From a virus: a DNA stretch of 23,249 nucleotides. The translations under genes and the position numbers were made by a program. The stretch spans positions 1-23,249 of the IMG/VR virus record IMGVR_UViG_3300005098_000015; one strand, given 5' to 3'. Positions 1-7,286 of this stretch are shown piece after piece. The notes under the pieces were generated by a model. The model worked only from the letters and a program-made list of their open reading frames with translations, was not told the origin of the DNA and did not search any database. Positions within the stretch are counted from its first letter, which is position 1; each line of letters starts with the position of its first letter.

Positions 1-839
1 TGGACTTGAGGAGATAGGCTCCATCAATGAGTACAATGTCTGGCTTGGCCGCCAGGATAGCAGCCTTGAGTTTCCACAGCCCCAGGATGAAGTTGCCTTC
101 TACAAAGTATGCTTCTGGCAGCTCTGAGAGCCCCTGGAGGATGGTTCCCAGATATTTCTTGGCAGGAGTAGAGAGCCTGCGAGTCTTGACTGCCTCATAA
201 GTCACTCCTGCATAGAGAGAGAAGAGCCTTTTGGCCACCTGGAGGAGGGACATCTCCATTGAGATGAGCATTGGTCTGGCCCCACTCAGGTGAGCCGACT
301 TGAACAAGTGGAGGAGAGCCATTGTCTTTCCCGTCTTTGCCCGTCCAGTTATGAGGCACAGGTCCCCTGGCTGGCAGCCCTGGGACACTTTGTCTAGTGT
401 GGGCCATCCGGTTGTAATCCCCATTACATCCCCAGGAGGCTCGGAAAGATAATTCTCGAAGTCTTTGGCTAGCTCAGTCATGGTCTTGATTCCCGAGTCT
501 TCGTCCTGGGCATCGAGCTGGGCCACAAACTCCTTGAATATCTCCACTGCCTCTCGTGGATTGCCTTTCTCCAAGCTCTCGGTGATTCGGGCCAGGTCCA
601 GCTCCATCACCTTCCTAGCCAGCTTCTCGTTTTGGTGCTGTTCCCAGTAGTATTCGAATGGAGCCGAGAAGTCCTGTGGTGTGCTTCTGGCACTCCGCCA
701 GGGGCGGGAGGGAATTATACTTGTCCACAAACCTTCGCATGAAGTGATAGAGTTTGGACTCCACCACTTCTCTATCCAGGCGGAAGAAGTAATCCAGACG
801 TTCTTCCTCGGCTATCCTCAGGAGCAGTTCGTCCATCAT
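1..839 (-). CDS. DnaB-like replicative helicase, C-terminus beyond window, apparent frameshift
   Basis: Replicative hexameric helicase that would unwind the phage fork. The N-terminal part (839 to about 700) starts MMDELLLRIAEEERLDYFF and resembles the helical DnaB N-domain. From about 690 the reading continues in the +1 frame with DFSAPFEYYWEQH, a linker helix, a Walker A motif GRAKTGKT, LISMEMS and the Walker B-like strand IVLIDGAYLL. The first frame stops at 615 after a non-conserved tail, so the gene appears shifted by +1 between about 680 and 700, near GAG-T-GCC on the minus strand. Its ATG overlaps the stop of the upstream gene in that gene's corrected frame. The C-terminus lies left of the window. 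The helicase assignment is firm; whether the shift is a mutation, an assembly error or programmed is open. Confidence 0.82.
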
Positions 840-1202
840 TCAAGCCACCCCAGCATTACAGCTTTGTTCCCTTTCCTTATATAAGGAAGAAGAGCTTTGG
901 TTAGCTCCCTCTCTCCCACCAGGTCGGGATTCACTATTATATAGAGTCCCCTTCGGCGGGTGGGCTCTATGTCCTCCAGCTTCGTGCACAAACTTCACTT
1001 CCCAGCCTTCAGTCAGGAAATACCAGGCCAGGGCCACTGCGAAATCGCTTTCACTTGCCTGGAGGGTAGAAAAATCGCTGGCCTTGACAAGTCGTATAGC
1101 CTCTCTTAGCTCCTCTCTAAACGTGTCTACTACTTCTGGCTGGAAAGACTCCACCCATGCAATAGGAGCCCCCGCCGCCACAAGAGAAGCCCTAATCCCC
1201 AT
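836..1202 (-). CDS. Unknown replication-operon protein, apparent +1 frameshift
   Basis: Not recognised. It lies between the DnaD-like initiator, whose stop it overlaps by 11 nt, and the helicase, so a helper role in replication (for example helicase loading) is a guess from position only. The uninterrupted frame (840-1202) gives 120 aa ending in a low-complexity tail. Moving to the +1 frame at about 981-990 (minus-strand GTG-C-ACG) gives a far more protein-like end: EVKFV, then TKLEDIEPTRRRGLYIIVNP, DLVGERELTKALLPYIRKG and NKAVMLGWLE. That frame ends at 836 with a TGA overlapping the helicase ATG, the junction style used throughout this operon. Start ATG 1202 follows GGAGGAAGAAGG. A degenerate copy of the 16-bp palindrome lies inside at 1039-1054. 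Confidence 0.6.
1039..1054. promoter_or_regulatory. Degenerate cre-like palindrome, copy 1
   Basis: GCGAAATCGCTTTCAC, two differences from the consensus GTGAAATCGATTTCAC. It lies inside a coding region (minus-strand codons for ESDFAV), so it may be a chance match; this is the weakest of the eight copies. Confidence 0.35.
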
Positions 1203-2268
1203 CCTTCTTCCTCCGAACGTCCATGCTGGCTACCCGAAGCCCATACTTCTGGGCCAGGGTGTTGGTGAATGCGCCCTTCTTTCCTAGCGGGGCGCCTCTG
1301 GCCTTCTTCCACTTGGGCACAAAGTGCTCCAGAAAAGGAGTGGACAAGATGCGGGTCAGGCGGGGCTCCTCCTTAGCCAGCTTCCACCCAGCCTCCTCGT
1401 CCTCCTGAAGGTGGAGCCAGTTCCAGATACACCATCTTATGAAGTCCAAGACTGTTTCTGTCCCTCCAAACTCCTTCTCTAGCCTGGCGATGATCCTGGC
1501 ATACTGTCGGACCCTCGCCTTTATTCCTAGCCCTTCGAATTCATCCAGCAGTTCCAGGATGAGCTGCTCCCGCCGGCGGGCCTTTCCCTTGGGCGAAAGG
1601 CCGTCCTCCAGCGAAAGGATCTCTAGTCCTTTAGATGGTTCTTCTCTGTTCTTCTCCCCAGAATCCGCCGGAGGGTGGTGGGTGGGGGAGTTGTGGGAGG
1701 ACTCAAGGTTTGGCCTAGGGATCTCCGGAGAGTTCTGCGAAGCAGAACTCGGAGGGGAGTCCGAGGGGAAAACCGAGGACTCTATATTGTCGTAGTGTAT
1801 GTTAGTATTCTCTGTTAAGGATCTTCCCGTTTGGTCAAGGTCGTTCTTCCCCTTTTGGGAAGAAGAAAATTCCCCCCTCCCCTTCATCCACTCCTCAATC
1901 TTAGGGACTAGGACATCCAGTTTGAGGTGAATGTGCTTGGTAGGGCTGCCGTCGAATTTAAAGACTTTCGTCTCGATAATGCCTAGAGACTCCAGCAGCT
2001 TGCAGGCCCTGTCAAATCGTTTAGGGGTTATCCTACATTCTTCCCACCAGTCCTCTCTTCGCTTGGCCAGCCAGTGTTTGCCTTCCTTATAGACCCTAAT
2101 CCTTGGTTTCTTGTCCCGTCCAGGTAGATGCCAATAAACGATTTGGCTAAGAAGGACACCCGCCACCAGGTCGCCTCCAGCCACGTCTATGTAGACCCGC
2201 TTCACATTGATCGAGTCCCTAGAGGCTGCTTCCCATTGGAGAAACCATTGGTATTTATTTGTTTTCAT
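1192..2268 (-). CDS. DnaD-like replication initiation protein with winged-helix N-domain
   Basis: Protein of 358 aa probably acting at the phage origin and recruiting the DnaB-like helicase encoded two genes downstream. Residues about 30-125 read GGDLVAGVLLSQIVYWHLPG, then WLAKRREDWWEECRITPKRF and LLESLGIIETKVFKFDG. This is the winged-helix pattern of phage and plasmid replication initiators. A low-complexity Ser/Pro/Asn-rich linker (about 150-215) leads to a helical C-terminal domain with WCIWNWLHLQEDEEAGW, comparable in architecture to DnaD/DnaB2 or lambda O-type proteins. Start ATG 2268 follows AAGGAGGCAGGAA. It is transcribed with the upstream RHH gene from the 2562-2590 promoter. Family assignment is by pattern memory; an origin inside the linker-coding region, as in lambda O, is possible but not shown. 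Confidence 0.65.
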   Translation of the reverse strand: MKTNKYQWFLQWEAASRDSINVKRVYIDVAGGDLVAGVLLSQIVYWHLPGRDKKPRIRVYKEGKHWLAKRREDWWEECRITPKRFDRACKLLESLGIIETKVFKFDGSPTKHIHLKLDVLVPKIEEWMKGRGEFSSSQKGKNDLDQTGRSLTENTNIHYDNIESSVFPSDSPPSSASQNSPEIPRPNLESSHNSPTHHPPADSGEKNREEPSKGLEILSLEDGLSPKGKARRREQLILELLDEFEGLGIKARVRQYARIIARLEKEFGGTETVLDFIRWCIWNWLHLQEDEEAGWKLAKEEPRLTRILSTPFLEHFVPKWKKARGAPLGKKGAFTNTLAQKYGLRVASMDVRRKKDGD

Positions 2269-2355
2269 TTCCTGCCTCCTTAGATGCAGGCCGACTCAAG
2301 GGCCCTCAAGAGGGGGTGACGGCGACCCCATCGGTTGGGAAAGTCTTCCTGCCTC

Positions 2356-2532
2356 TCATCTCTTCACCTCCAGCTGGATTGGCTCCTTCTTCATAGCTTC
2401 GTCTACCAGTTCCCTGATGATGTGCACTATGCTGGAGCGCTCTATGAAAGCCTTGGTCCTCAACCATTCGTGCTGTTCGTCGGAGAACCTGAGTAGCGTC
2501 GGCCTATTATGCCTTCTGTTTTCTTTGCTCAT
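2356..2532 (-). CDS. Small ribbon-helix-helix-like DNA-binding protein
   Basis: Protein of 58 aa, MSKENRRHNRPTLLRFSDEQ, then HEWLRTKAFIERSSIVHIIR and ELVDEAMKKEPIQLEVKR. A short beta strand (TLLRFS) followed by two amphipathic helices is the Arc/CopG/MetJ fold, which binds DNA as dimers; it is a candidate autoregulator of the replication genes. Start ATG 2532 has GGAGGT 6 nt upstream. It is the first gene after the promoter at 2562-2590. The 87 nt between it and the initiator hold a direct repeat CTCAAG-ggcc-CTCAAG (about 2294-2310) that could be an operator. The fold is inferred from pattern and length only. Confidence 0.65.
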   Translation of the reverse strand: MSKENRRHNRPTLLRFSDEQHEWLRTKAFIERSSIVHIIRELVDEAMKKEPIQLEVKR

Positions 2533-2561
2533 CTTCTACCTCCATTGGTGTGTTTTGTTGC

Positions 2562-2590
2562 AGTGTATCCGCTAATCCAGGAGTTGTCAA
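2562..2590 (-). promoter_or_regulatory. Sigma70-type promoter P1 (minus)
   Basis: Minus-strand TTGACA (2590-2585), 17-bp spacer, TACACT (2567-2562). It fires into the RHH gene and the replication initiator. The cre-like palindrome 2593-2608 ends 2 bp upstream of the -35 box. Confidence 0.75.
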
Positions 2591-2592
2591 GT

Positions 2593-2608
2593 GTGAAATC
2601 GATTTCAC
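2593..2608. promoter_or_regulatory. Cre-like palindrome, copy 2 (perfect)
   Basis: GTGAAATCGATTTCAC, perfectly symmetric, between the stop of the upstream gene (2611) and the -35 of P1. It fits the LacI/CcpA-type pattern TGWAANCGNTNWCA. Confidence 0.75.
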
Positions 2609-2610
2609 TT

Positions 2611-2877
2611 TCAAAGCCTCCTATATTTCCGCACGATGCACATGGTGCCGTCTTCAGTCGTGATTGTCTCGCAGGGGAAGAGGATGAGGACGGGAGTCCC
2701 GTCTATCTCTAACATAATAGTGCCTGAGCAATGGATCAGCTTGCACCTACGCAGGACGTCGGTTAGATGTTCATCTACCGAGACTCCTAGCCGATGTTCT
2801 ATCACAGCCTTGATAAGAGCCTCCTCCTGTTCCAGGAGGGCGGGCATAGCTTCTGCCAGGAGACTATCTATATTCAT
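2611..2877 (-). CDS. Hypothetical acidic small protein
   Basis: Not recognised. Protein of 88 aa from ATG 2877, which has AAGGAG 8 nt upstream; a TTG two codons earlier is a less likely start. It opens with a helical acidic stretch (MNIDSLLAEAMPALLEQEEA) and ends in beta-strand-like segments (GTIMLEIDGTPVLILFPCET) with three cysteines. It overlaps the end of the DUF3310 gene by 14 nt, so it belongs to the same operon, and it is the last gene before the palindrome and promoter P1. Confidence 0.7.
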   Translation of the reverse strand: MNIDSLLAEAMPALLEQEEALIKAVIEHRLGVSVDEHLTDVLRRCKLIHCSGTIMLEIDGTPVLILFPCETITTEDGTMCIVRKYRRL

Positions 2878-3169
2878 CTGCAATCTCCTTTAGCATCTCG
2901 GCATAGTGAATAATCTTGTCCATGTCGGCGGGGTTTATTTTATCCCGATTCCTGAAGGCATACTTAATGATGCTCCCTATAGCGAAGTGGTGGAGAATCC
3001 CACCCGCCTTCATAAGGTCTATCGGTTCCACAGAGCCGGTTTTGTAGTGCTCTGAGCCTCTGGACTTGATACTCGGCCTGGTTGAGGCCGAAAAGGTTTT
3101 GTCGGACTCAGGCAAGTCCTCAGCGGTGACTTTAATTTGATACCACTTTGGTTCCGGTATTTTGCACAT
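2864..3169 (-). CDS. DUF3310-family phage protein
   Basis: Protein of 101 aa. The core SEHYKTGSVEPIDLMKAGG, then HFAIGSIIKYAFRNRDK and DMDKIIHYAEMLKEI, matches the short DUF3310 domain (HYK.g..EpiD....n.ikY..R...K) common in phage early regions and often annotated as nucleotide-kinase-like, though its activity is not established. The roughly 45 N-terminal residues are an unrecognised extension. Start ATG 3169 follows AGGGAGGGTGCT. It lies in the early operon between the paralogous helical proteins and the replication genes. Confidence 0.75.
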   Translation of the reverse strand: MCKIPEPKWYQIKVTAEDLPESDKTFSASTRPSIKSRGSEHYKTGSVEPIDLMKAGGILHHFAIGSIIKYAFRNRDKINPADMDKIIHYAEMLKEIADEYR

Positions 3170-3182
3170 AGCACCCTCCCTA

Positions 3183-3557
3183 TCAACTCCTCATTCCCCC
3201 CTTCGCTGACTTCTCTTTGGCCTTCTTATGTAACCTAAGAAGCAAATCACACAACCTGATAGCCTCGAATCGGTAAAACCTCCATCTCTCTTTGGCTCTT
3301 ATTTTTGGTGTGTATGGGTGAGTGTTATAGTAGCTTATAAGAGACCAAGCCATACTAAGGAGGTTTGTTCTCAGTTCCTGCTCCTTTCCATAAAGTTTAA
3401 GAGGGCGTCCCCGGGACCTAAAAAAGTAACGATCCAACCACCAACACAGTCCCCCATGTGCCCTAGCCCAAGCTTCTTCTCTGCTTTTTGGAGGCTCCAG
3501 AGCTGAAAGATACGCCTTTAGAACCTCCAATGCCCAGGGTTCAAAATTTAGTTTCAT
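3183..3557 (-). CDS. Hypothetical helical protein, paralogue A
   Basis: Protein of 124 aa, not recognised. Its N-terminus (FEPWALEVLKAYLSAL, then SREEAW and HGGLCWWLDRYFF) is clearly related to that of the gene at 3865-4260 (FEPWAIEVVRAYLVAI, REA, KGGLSWFVKTHL), so the two are a diverged duplication. The C-terminal half is rich in Arg/Lys (RAKERWRFYRFEAIRLCDLL) and could bind nucleic acid. Start ATG 3557 has AAGGAGG upstream; it overlaps the stop of the preceding gene by 4 nt. Confidence 0.65.
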   Translation of the reverse strand: MKLNFEPWALEVLKAYLSALEPPKSREEAWARAHGGLCWWLDRYFFRSRGRPLKLYGKEQELRTNLLSMAWSLISYYNTHPYTPKIRAKERWRFYRFEAIRLCDLLLRLHKKAKEKSAKGGMRS

Positions 3558-3868
3558 TTTTCCTCCTTCTGGAGTTCAACCTCTTCGTTTTCTTCCCAGA
3601 AGCGTTTGACTGTCAGGCCCTTTTTGATTTCAGCAACCCAGGTCTTATTGTCTATAGGAGGCTTCAGCCCTGTAGCTCTGACCAACAATGCTCCATAGGA
3701 TGAGGTAATTATGTCGTGCAGGACTTTCTGTGGGGCTCCTCTCAAGCCGTAGCCAAGGTCTCTTGCGAGAGCCTTGGCTCTCTCTTCTTCCCGCAGTGCC
3801 TGGCAGACGTGGGGATTTGCCAGGATAGCTCTTGTCAGCTCCTCGAAACGCCTTTTGTAGTCAGTCAT
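3554..3868 (-). CDS. Hypothetical protein between two paralogues
   Basis: Protein of 104 aa, not recognised. Mostly helical and charged (MTDYKRRFEELTRAILANP, EEERAKALARDLGYGLRG), with an acidic tail (WEENEEVELQKEEK). Start ATG 3868 follows AAGGAGGAAAC. It overlaps both neighbours by 4 nt, so the trio 3183-4260 is probably translationally coupled and may act together. Confidence 0.65.
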   Translation of the reverse strand: MTDYKRRFEELTRAILANPHVCQALREEERAKALARDLGYGLRGAPQKVLHDIITSSYGALLVRATGLKPPIDNKTWVAEIKKGLTVKRFWEENEEVELQKEEK

Positions 3869-4260
3869 GTTTGCTTCCTCCTTGTCTTTTCGAGTAGCTG
3901 GTTACAGTGGTGAATAGCCGATTGCCTACATCCCTCCAACCTGCTCTTGCTCCGCTCAACCCAAGTTTCTGGGAGACTGGGGTTTTCCAAAAACAGCCTA
4001 ATATCAAAAGAAGCCTTTTTTATACACAAGATGTCTCTCAGCAAAAGTTCTTCTGTCGTGCGGGGGGCGAGTACGATTGGAAGAAACCACTGATCTACTA
4101 GCCTTTCCCACAAACTGAATCCGCATAGGTGAGTCTTTACGAACCAAGAGAGTCCTCCTTTATCTAAACCCTTTGCTTCTCTAGCAGTAGTTGGGGCCTT
4201 AATGGCCACAAGGTAAGCTCTGACTACCTCTATAGCCCACGGTTCAAACGGCTTGCTCAT
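3865..4260 (-). CDS. Hypothetical helical protein, paralogue B
   Basis: Protein of 131 aa, not recognised. It shares the FEPWAxEVxxAYL...GGLxWxxxxxxx N-terminus with the gene at 3183-3557; the remainder diverges and includes LRDILCIKKASFDIRLFL and a basic C-terminus. The ATG overlaps the stop of the AAA+ ATPase gene by 4 nt (ATGA), so it is probably translated from the same message and could be a partner of that ATPase. Confidence 0.65.
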   Translation of the reverse strand: MSKPFEPWAIEVVRAYLVAIKAPTTAREAKGLDKGGLSWFVKTHLCGFSLWERLVDQWFLPIVLAPRTTEELLLRDILCIKKASFDIRLFLENPSLPETWVERSKSRLEGCRQSAIHHCNQLLEKTRRKQT

Positions 4261-5903
4261 TTGGCTTTCCTCCTTGTCTTCTTTCTTCTGGGCCTGGTGG
4301 TGGAAGAAGGAGGCAGGCTCACCGGCTTGGCCCTGGTTGCTGCCCAGGCCCTCAACTGCTCCACCACTTCTTTATGAGTCTCCCCAAACGGGGTGGTCTC
4401 TCTAATGGCCTCCAGAACGTCCTCAGTCTTGAAGTCCCGCTCCTGGTAGAATGCGGAGAACATGGCCTTCCTCACTGTTCCAGCAATGTCTGCTCCAGTG
4501 AATCCTTCCGTTACATCGGCCATTAGCTCAACGTCATATTTCCTAGGGTCTCGGCGGGCCTTGGAGATATGAATTGAGAATATCTCCTTCCGCTCCTCAT
4601 GGTTCGGTAGATCTACAAACCAGGTGTCGTCCAGTCTTCCAGCCCTGGTGAGCTCTGGCGGGAGGGCTTCAATGTCATTGCAGGTAAAGAAGAAGAAAGC
4701 TCCGTCGTTCTCCTCTTCCATAAAATAGAGGACCGAACCCAGAACCCTGGACTCCACCCCACCTGAAGTGTGTCCGCTACTCTCGTGGCCAGCAAACATC
4801 TTCTCTGCCTCATCTACGAGGACAATGGCAGGAGAGACGGCCTTTATCAGCTTGAGCACCTGGCGGGTCCGCTCCTCAGACTCACCAACAAACTGTCCAA
4901 ATAACTTCCCTACGTCCCACCGATACAGCGGCAGCTTGAACATATTGGCCAGAACCTTCGCAGACAGGGACTTCCCACATCCCTGGATTCCAACCAGGCA
5001 GCAGCCACGAGGTGGGGCCAACCCATACTCCATTGCCTCCTTCCTCCTCCGATAGAACGAGGAAACAACAGCGTAGTGGCCCTTGAAGGCCCCCATACCC
5101 CCCAAGTCCTTTACCTCCTCTGTTGAGGACACATACTCTAGGAGACCACTCTTTTTGACCAGCTCGGCCTTGTATTGGTGGAGGACTCTCAAATTGACTG
5201 GCTGTTTGGCTGTGCCAGAAGCGATAGCCATGCCCAGTGCCCTCTCTCCTTCGATCATAGTCAGCCCCTTTAGGGCCAGGGCGGAAAGCTCCACCAGATC
5301 CTTCTTCAGAGGAACCTCCTCTCGCTCCATTACTTCTTTGGCCAGCTCTACGAGCTCTTCCTCGGTCGGGAGGGGGAAGTCCCAAGTGGCAAAAAAAGGG
5401 AGGATCTCCTGGGGAATCTTTCCAATCCTTCCCACAAAGAAGCAGACGACATCGTTCTCGTCACAGTGATCATAAAGTCTGTGGAATTGTTCAACTAAAG
5501 AATGGAACAATCTGGGCTCGTCCCAGGCGAACCCAAAATTCCTGTATATTAGAACCTTCTGGTTCCACTTGGAGTCCACGGGGCGGGAGATGGCACTCAA
5601 ATAATCCCTGTCCCCACGCTCAGCGCTGCTCCAACCACGCCCAAAGGTCCAAGTCAGCACTTCATAAGGCACTTTGGTCTTCTCGGAGTAGTCCTCTATC
5701 CTGCTGGCTATTTCTTCCTGAGCCCTGTCTACTTCGGTAGTGTCAACAAGAATGAAGACCTGGTGGGCGTCGAGCAAGATATCGAATTGATCCATAGTCA
5801 GCCTCCTTGCTAGTTTCCTGGCGGGGCGGCTTTTCAGCCACTCAATGTACTTCTTCCGCCCTTCAAGGGCGTCTTCCCAGCCACGCCTACCCACACCAGT
5901 CAT
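4257..5903 (-). CDS. Ycf46-like AAA+ ATPase
   Basis: 548-aa single-ring AAA+ ATPase. The N-terminal half is a degenerate RecA/AAA-like domain (HQVFILVDTTEVDRAQEEIA, VLIYRNFGFAW, VCFFVGRIGKIPQEI, TWDFPLPTEEEL) typical of the Ycf46 family. Then come SGLLEY and a canonical AAA+ module: Walker A GIQGCGKS (305-312), VGKLFGQFVGESEERTRQ, Walker B VLVDEAEK (361-368), sensor 1 TCND (about 409), arginine-finger segment TRAGRLDD (about 419-426) and a C-terminal lid, ending in a basic tail RRKKTRRKAK. Start chosen at ATG 5903: it has AGGGAGC upstream and overlaps the preceding stop, whereas an ATG at 5963 would need a 76-nt overlap. Substrate unknown; the family occurs in cyanobacteria, plastids and scattered bacteria and phages. 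Remodelling of a replication or host protein is inference. Confidence 0.85.
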   Translation of the reverse strand: MTGVGRRGWEDALEGRKKYIEWLKSRPARKLARRLTMDQFDILLDAHQVFILVDTTEVDRAQEEIASRIEDYSEKTKVPYEVLTWTFGRGWSSAERGDRDYLSAISRPVDSKWNQKVLIYRNFGFAWDEPRLFHSLVEQFHRLYDHCDENDVVCFFVGRIGKIPQEILPFFATWDFPLPTEEELVELAKEVMEREEVPLKKDLVELSALALKGLTMIEGERALGMAIASGTAKQPVNLRVLHQYKAELVKKSGLLEYVSSTEEVKDLGGMGAFKGHYAVVSSFYRRRKEAMEYGLAPPRGCCLVGIQGCGKSLSAKVLANMFKLPLYRWDVGKLFGQFVGESEERTRQVLKLIKAVSPAIVLVDEAEKMFAGHESSGHTSGGVESRVLGSVLYFMEEENDGAFFFFTCNDIEALPPELTRAGRLDDTWFVDLPNHEERKEIFSIHISKARRDPRKYDVELMADVTEGFTGADIAGTVRKAMFSAFYQERDFKTEDVLEAIRETTPFGETHKEVVEQLRAWAATRAKPVSLPPSSTTRPRRKKTRRKAK

Positions 5904-6042
5904 GCTCACAAAGCTCCCTGAAAGGACACTCCTCACAGGACTCGGCCAGGGGGCAGTCCCCATGAATATAGAGACTGCCCTCCGTAGAGATCACGATTAT
6001 CGTTGGATATTCCTCGTCCTGGAGTCGCCTTCGGTTAGGCAT
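5887..6042 (-). CDS. Small Cys-rich protein
   Basis: Protein of about 51 aa from ATG 6042, MPNRRRLQDEEYPTIIVIST, EGSLYIHGDCPLAESCEECP and FRELCEHDWCG. Five cysteines within 22 residues (C-x6-C-x2-C-x6-C-x4-C) suggest a metal-binding or Fe-S-like knuckle, which is inference. The frame is open further upstream to 6102 but overlaps the neighbouring gene; ATG 6042 is the best compromise with only a weak ribosome site. Its stop overlaps the start of the AAA+ gene by 17 nt. Confidence 0.5.
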   Translation of the reverse strand: MPNRRRLQDEEYPTIIVISTEGSLYIHGDCPLAESCEECPFRELCEHDWCG

Positions 6043-6149
6043 TCCAGCATTTCCATGTCCAGCTTTTCTTGGAATCTCTGAACATCCTCTTCCGTTTCCC
6101 ATGGCTCCGCCTCAATGATTATTTCTGTTTCTTTGATTATTACTTTCAT
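5997..6149 (-). CDS. Hypothetical 50-aa protein
   Basis: Not recognised. MKVIIKETEIIIEAEPWETE, then EDVQRFQEKLDMEMLECL: a predicted beta hairpin followed by an acidic helix. The start ATG 6149 overlaps the preceding stop as TGATG, typical of this operon, so the longer frame to 6200 is rejected. It overlaps the following Cys-rich gene by about 46 nt, which makes one of these two short genes less certain. Confidence 0.5.
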   Translation of the reverse strand: MKVIIKETEIIIEAEPWETEEDVQRFQEKLDMEMLECLTEGDSRTRNIQR

Positions 6150-6445
6150 CACTGTACCCTCATCACAACTACTTGTGGGGTCTTCTCGACCTCCACACAA
6201 TACCCCATTCCCTGGAGGCGGTACTCCAGGTAGTCCTTCATTACGTCCTGGTAAACTCTGTAGAAATCAGAGTCGTAGAGCACTTCTCCGCCACGAACCC
6301 CAACTACGTTATCCACTACCAGCTCGCACTCCTCGGGAATTCCACAAGGACAGCGGTAGGTCTCGATCTTACGTCCTGCTTCCAACATGGCCCGCTCAAA
6401 CTCGGCCAGGTCCACCTTAACTCTAACCTTCCTCATCCAACTCAT
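6149..6445 (-). CDS. Hypothetical protein
   Basis: Protein of 98 aa, not recognised. Basic N-terminus (MSWMRKVRVKVDLAEFERAM), a CPCG and EECELVV segment that may bind metal, and a C-terminal YLEYRLQGMGYCVEVEKTPQ. Both ends overlap neighbours (ATGA at the start, TGATG at the end), indicating coupled translation in the early operon. Confidence 0.65.
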   Translation of the reverse strand: MSWMRKVRVKVDLAEFERAMLEAGRKIETYRCPCGIPEECELVVDNVVGVRGGEVLYDSDFYRVYQDVMKDYLEYRLQGMGYCVEVEKTPQVVVMRVQ

Positions 6446-6960
6446 CTTGTGGCCTCTTCCTCGGTGACCTGGGCTGCGTACACAGACTCCTCTCCGAACC
6501 AGTTAACTTCCCTGGTGACTTTCACTTTGATTTCCTTTCCTACCAGCTTTTTGGGATAGTCCTCATGGACCCCTACCCATACCCAAATAGTCTTACCAAC
6601 GTCGGGGAGCCTACAGTCAGCCTGTTCGTCGTAGACGTCCTTCACTACGGCTTTCGTGGTCCAGGTTTCCCTTATTCCTGCTCCCTCGCTATATGCCTCT
6701 ACAGCCTGGGCCAGCAGCTTGGGGTAAAACACGAAGTCTTCTCTCTTCAGGTGGTGGAGTAGGGTCGTGAGAAACCGGTCCTTGTCCTGAGGCATTTCGC
6801 TGAGAGTGGCTATGTGGACTTCTTGAACGGTTCCTCTATAAATCCAGGCAACTACTCTGGCCTGTGCCTGATTCCCGTGGGGGAGGCACATTTCCAGCGA
6901 CAGAGTGAAGCCTGCTGGTAGCCTTCCCACAGCACTTTCTACTAATTCTACCTCATACAT
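6442..6960 (-). CDS. Hypothetical protein, 172 aa
   Basis: Not recognised. Start set at ATG 6960, which follows GGGGGGAAGTT; the open frame extends to 7305 but that part overlaps the upstream gene and reads as a shadow. N-terminal half: MYEVELVESAVGRLPAGFTL, ARVVAWIYRGTVQEVHIATL and LLHHLKREDFVFYPKLLAQA. C-terminal half: beta-rich with KTIWVWVGVHEDYPKKLVGK and EIKVKVTREVNWFG, resembling an OB- or SH3-like barrel, but no family could be named. Confidence 0.6.
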   Translation of the reverse strand: MYEVELVESAVGRLPAGFTLSLEMCLPHGNQAQARVVAWIYRGTVQEVHIATLSEMPQDKDRFLTTLLHHLKREDFVFYPKLLAQAVEAYSEGAGIRETWTTKAVVKDVYDEQADCRLPDVGKTIWVWVGVHEDYPKKLVGKEIKVKVTREVNWFGEESVYAAQVTEEEATR

Positions 6961-6974
6961 AACTTCCCCCCTTT

Positions 6975-7286
6975 TTAATGTAGGGTGTTTCCTTCGTCGC
7001 CGGAGGCTCCGTTGCCAGGAAAGAGCTGAATTATAGTGAAGCTGGGCTGGGAAGCAATGATGTCCAGCATCATTGCGACCTTCAAGGCAGAGGCGGGGTC
7101 CATCCCAAACTCTTCCACAAGCCCCTGAAAAAGAGCCTCCAGGCGCTCGGCGGGCCTTCCCTTCCTCTTCAGTACGAGACCATATCTGCCCATGATCCTG
7201 GCAGCCTGAGAAGCCCACTCTTCTAGCTCCTCCTGGGCCATTCCCACAGCCTCGGCTAGGCTTTCGGCGTCGTAATTCCATTTCAT
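6975..7286 (-). CDS. Hypothetical helical protein
   Basis: Protein of 103 aa from ATG 7286, which follows GGAGGAAGAG and overlaps the upstream stop as ATGA. Entirely helical in appearance (MKWNYDAESLAEAVGMAQEE, LEEWASQAARIMGRYGLVLK, LFQGLVEEFGMDPASALKVA) with a flexible Gly/Asn tail. No recognised domain. Confidence 0.6.
   Translation of the reverse strand: MKWNYDAESLAEAVGMAQEELEEWASQAARIMGRYGLVLKRKGRPAERLEALFQGLVEEFGMDPASALKVAMMLDIIASQPSFTIIQLFPGNGASGDEGNTLH

Noticed and set aside
2593-2608. Palindrome interpreted as a ParB parS site
   Set aside because: The parS consensus TGTTTCACGTGAAACA has the opposite half-site order; the central CG with TGAAA/TTTCA arms fits LacI-type operators better.
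3128-3150. AAATTAAAGTCACC on the minus strand, matching part of conserved element copy 1
   Set aside because: Lies inside the DUF3310 coding region and lacks the GTCGGGG half, so a chance match is more likely.
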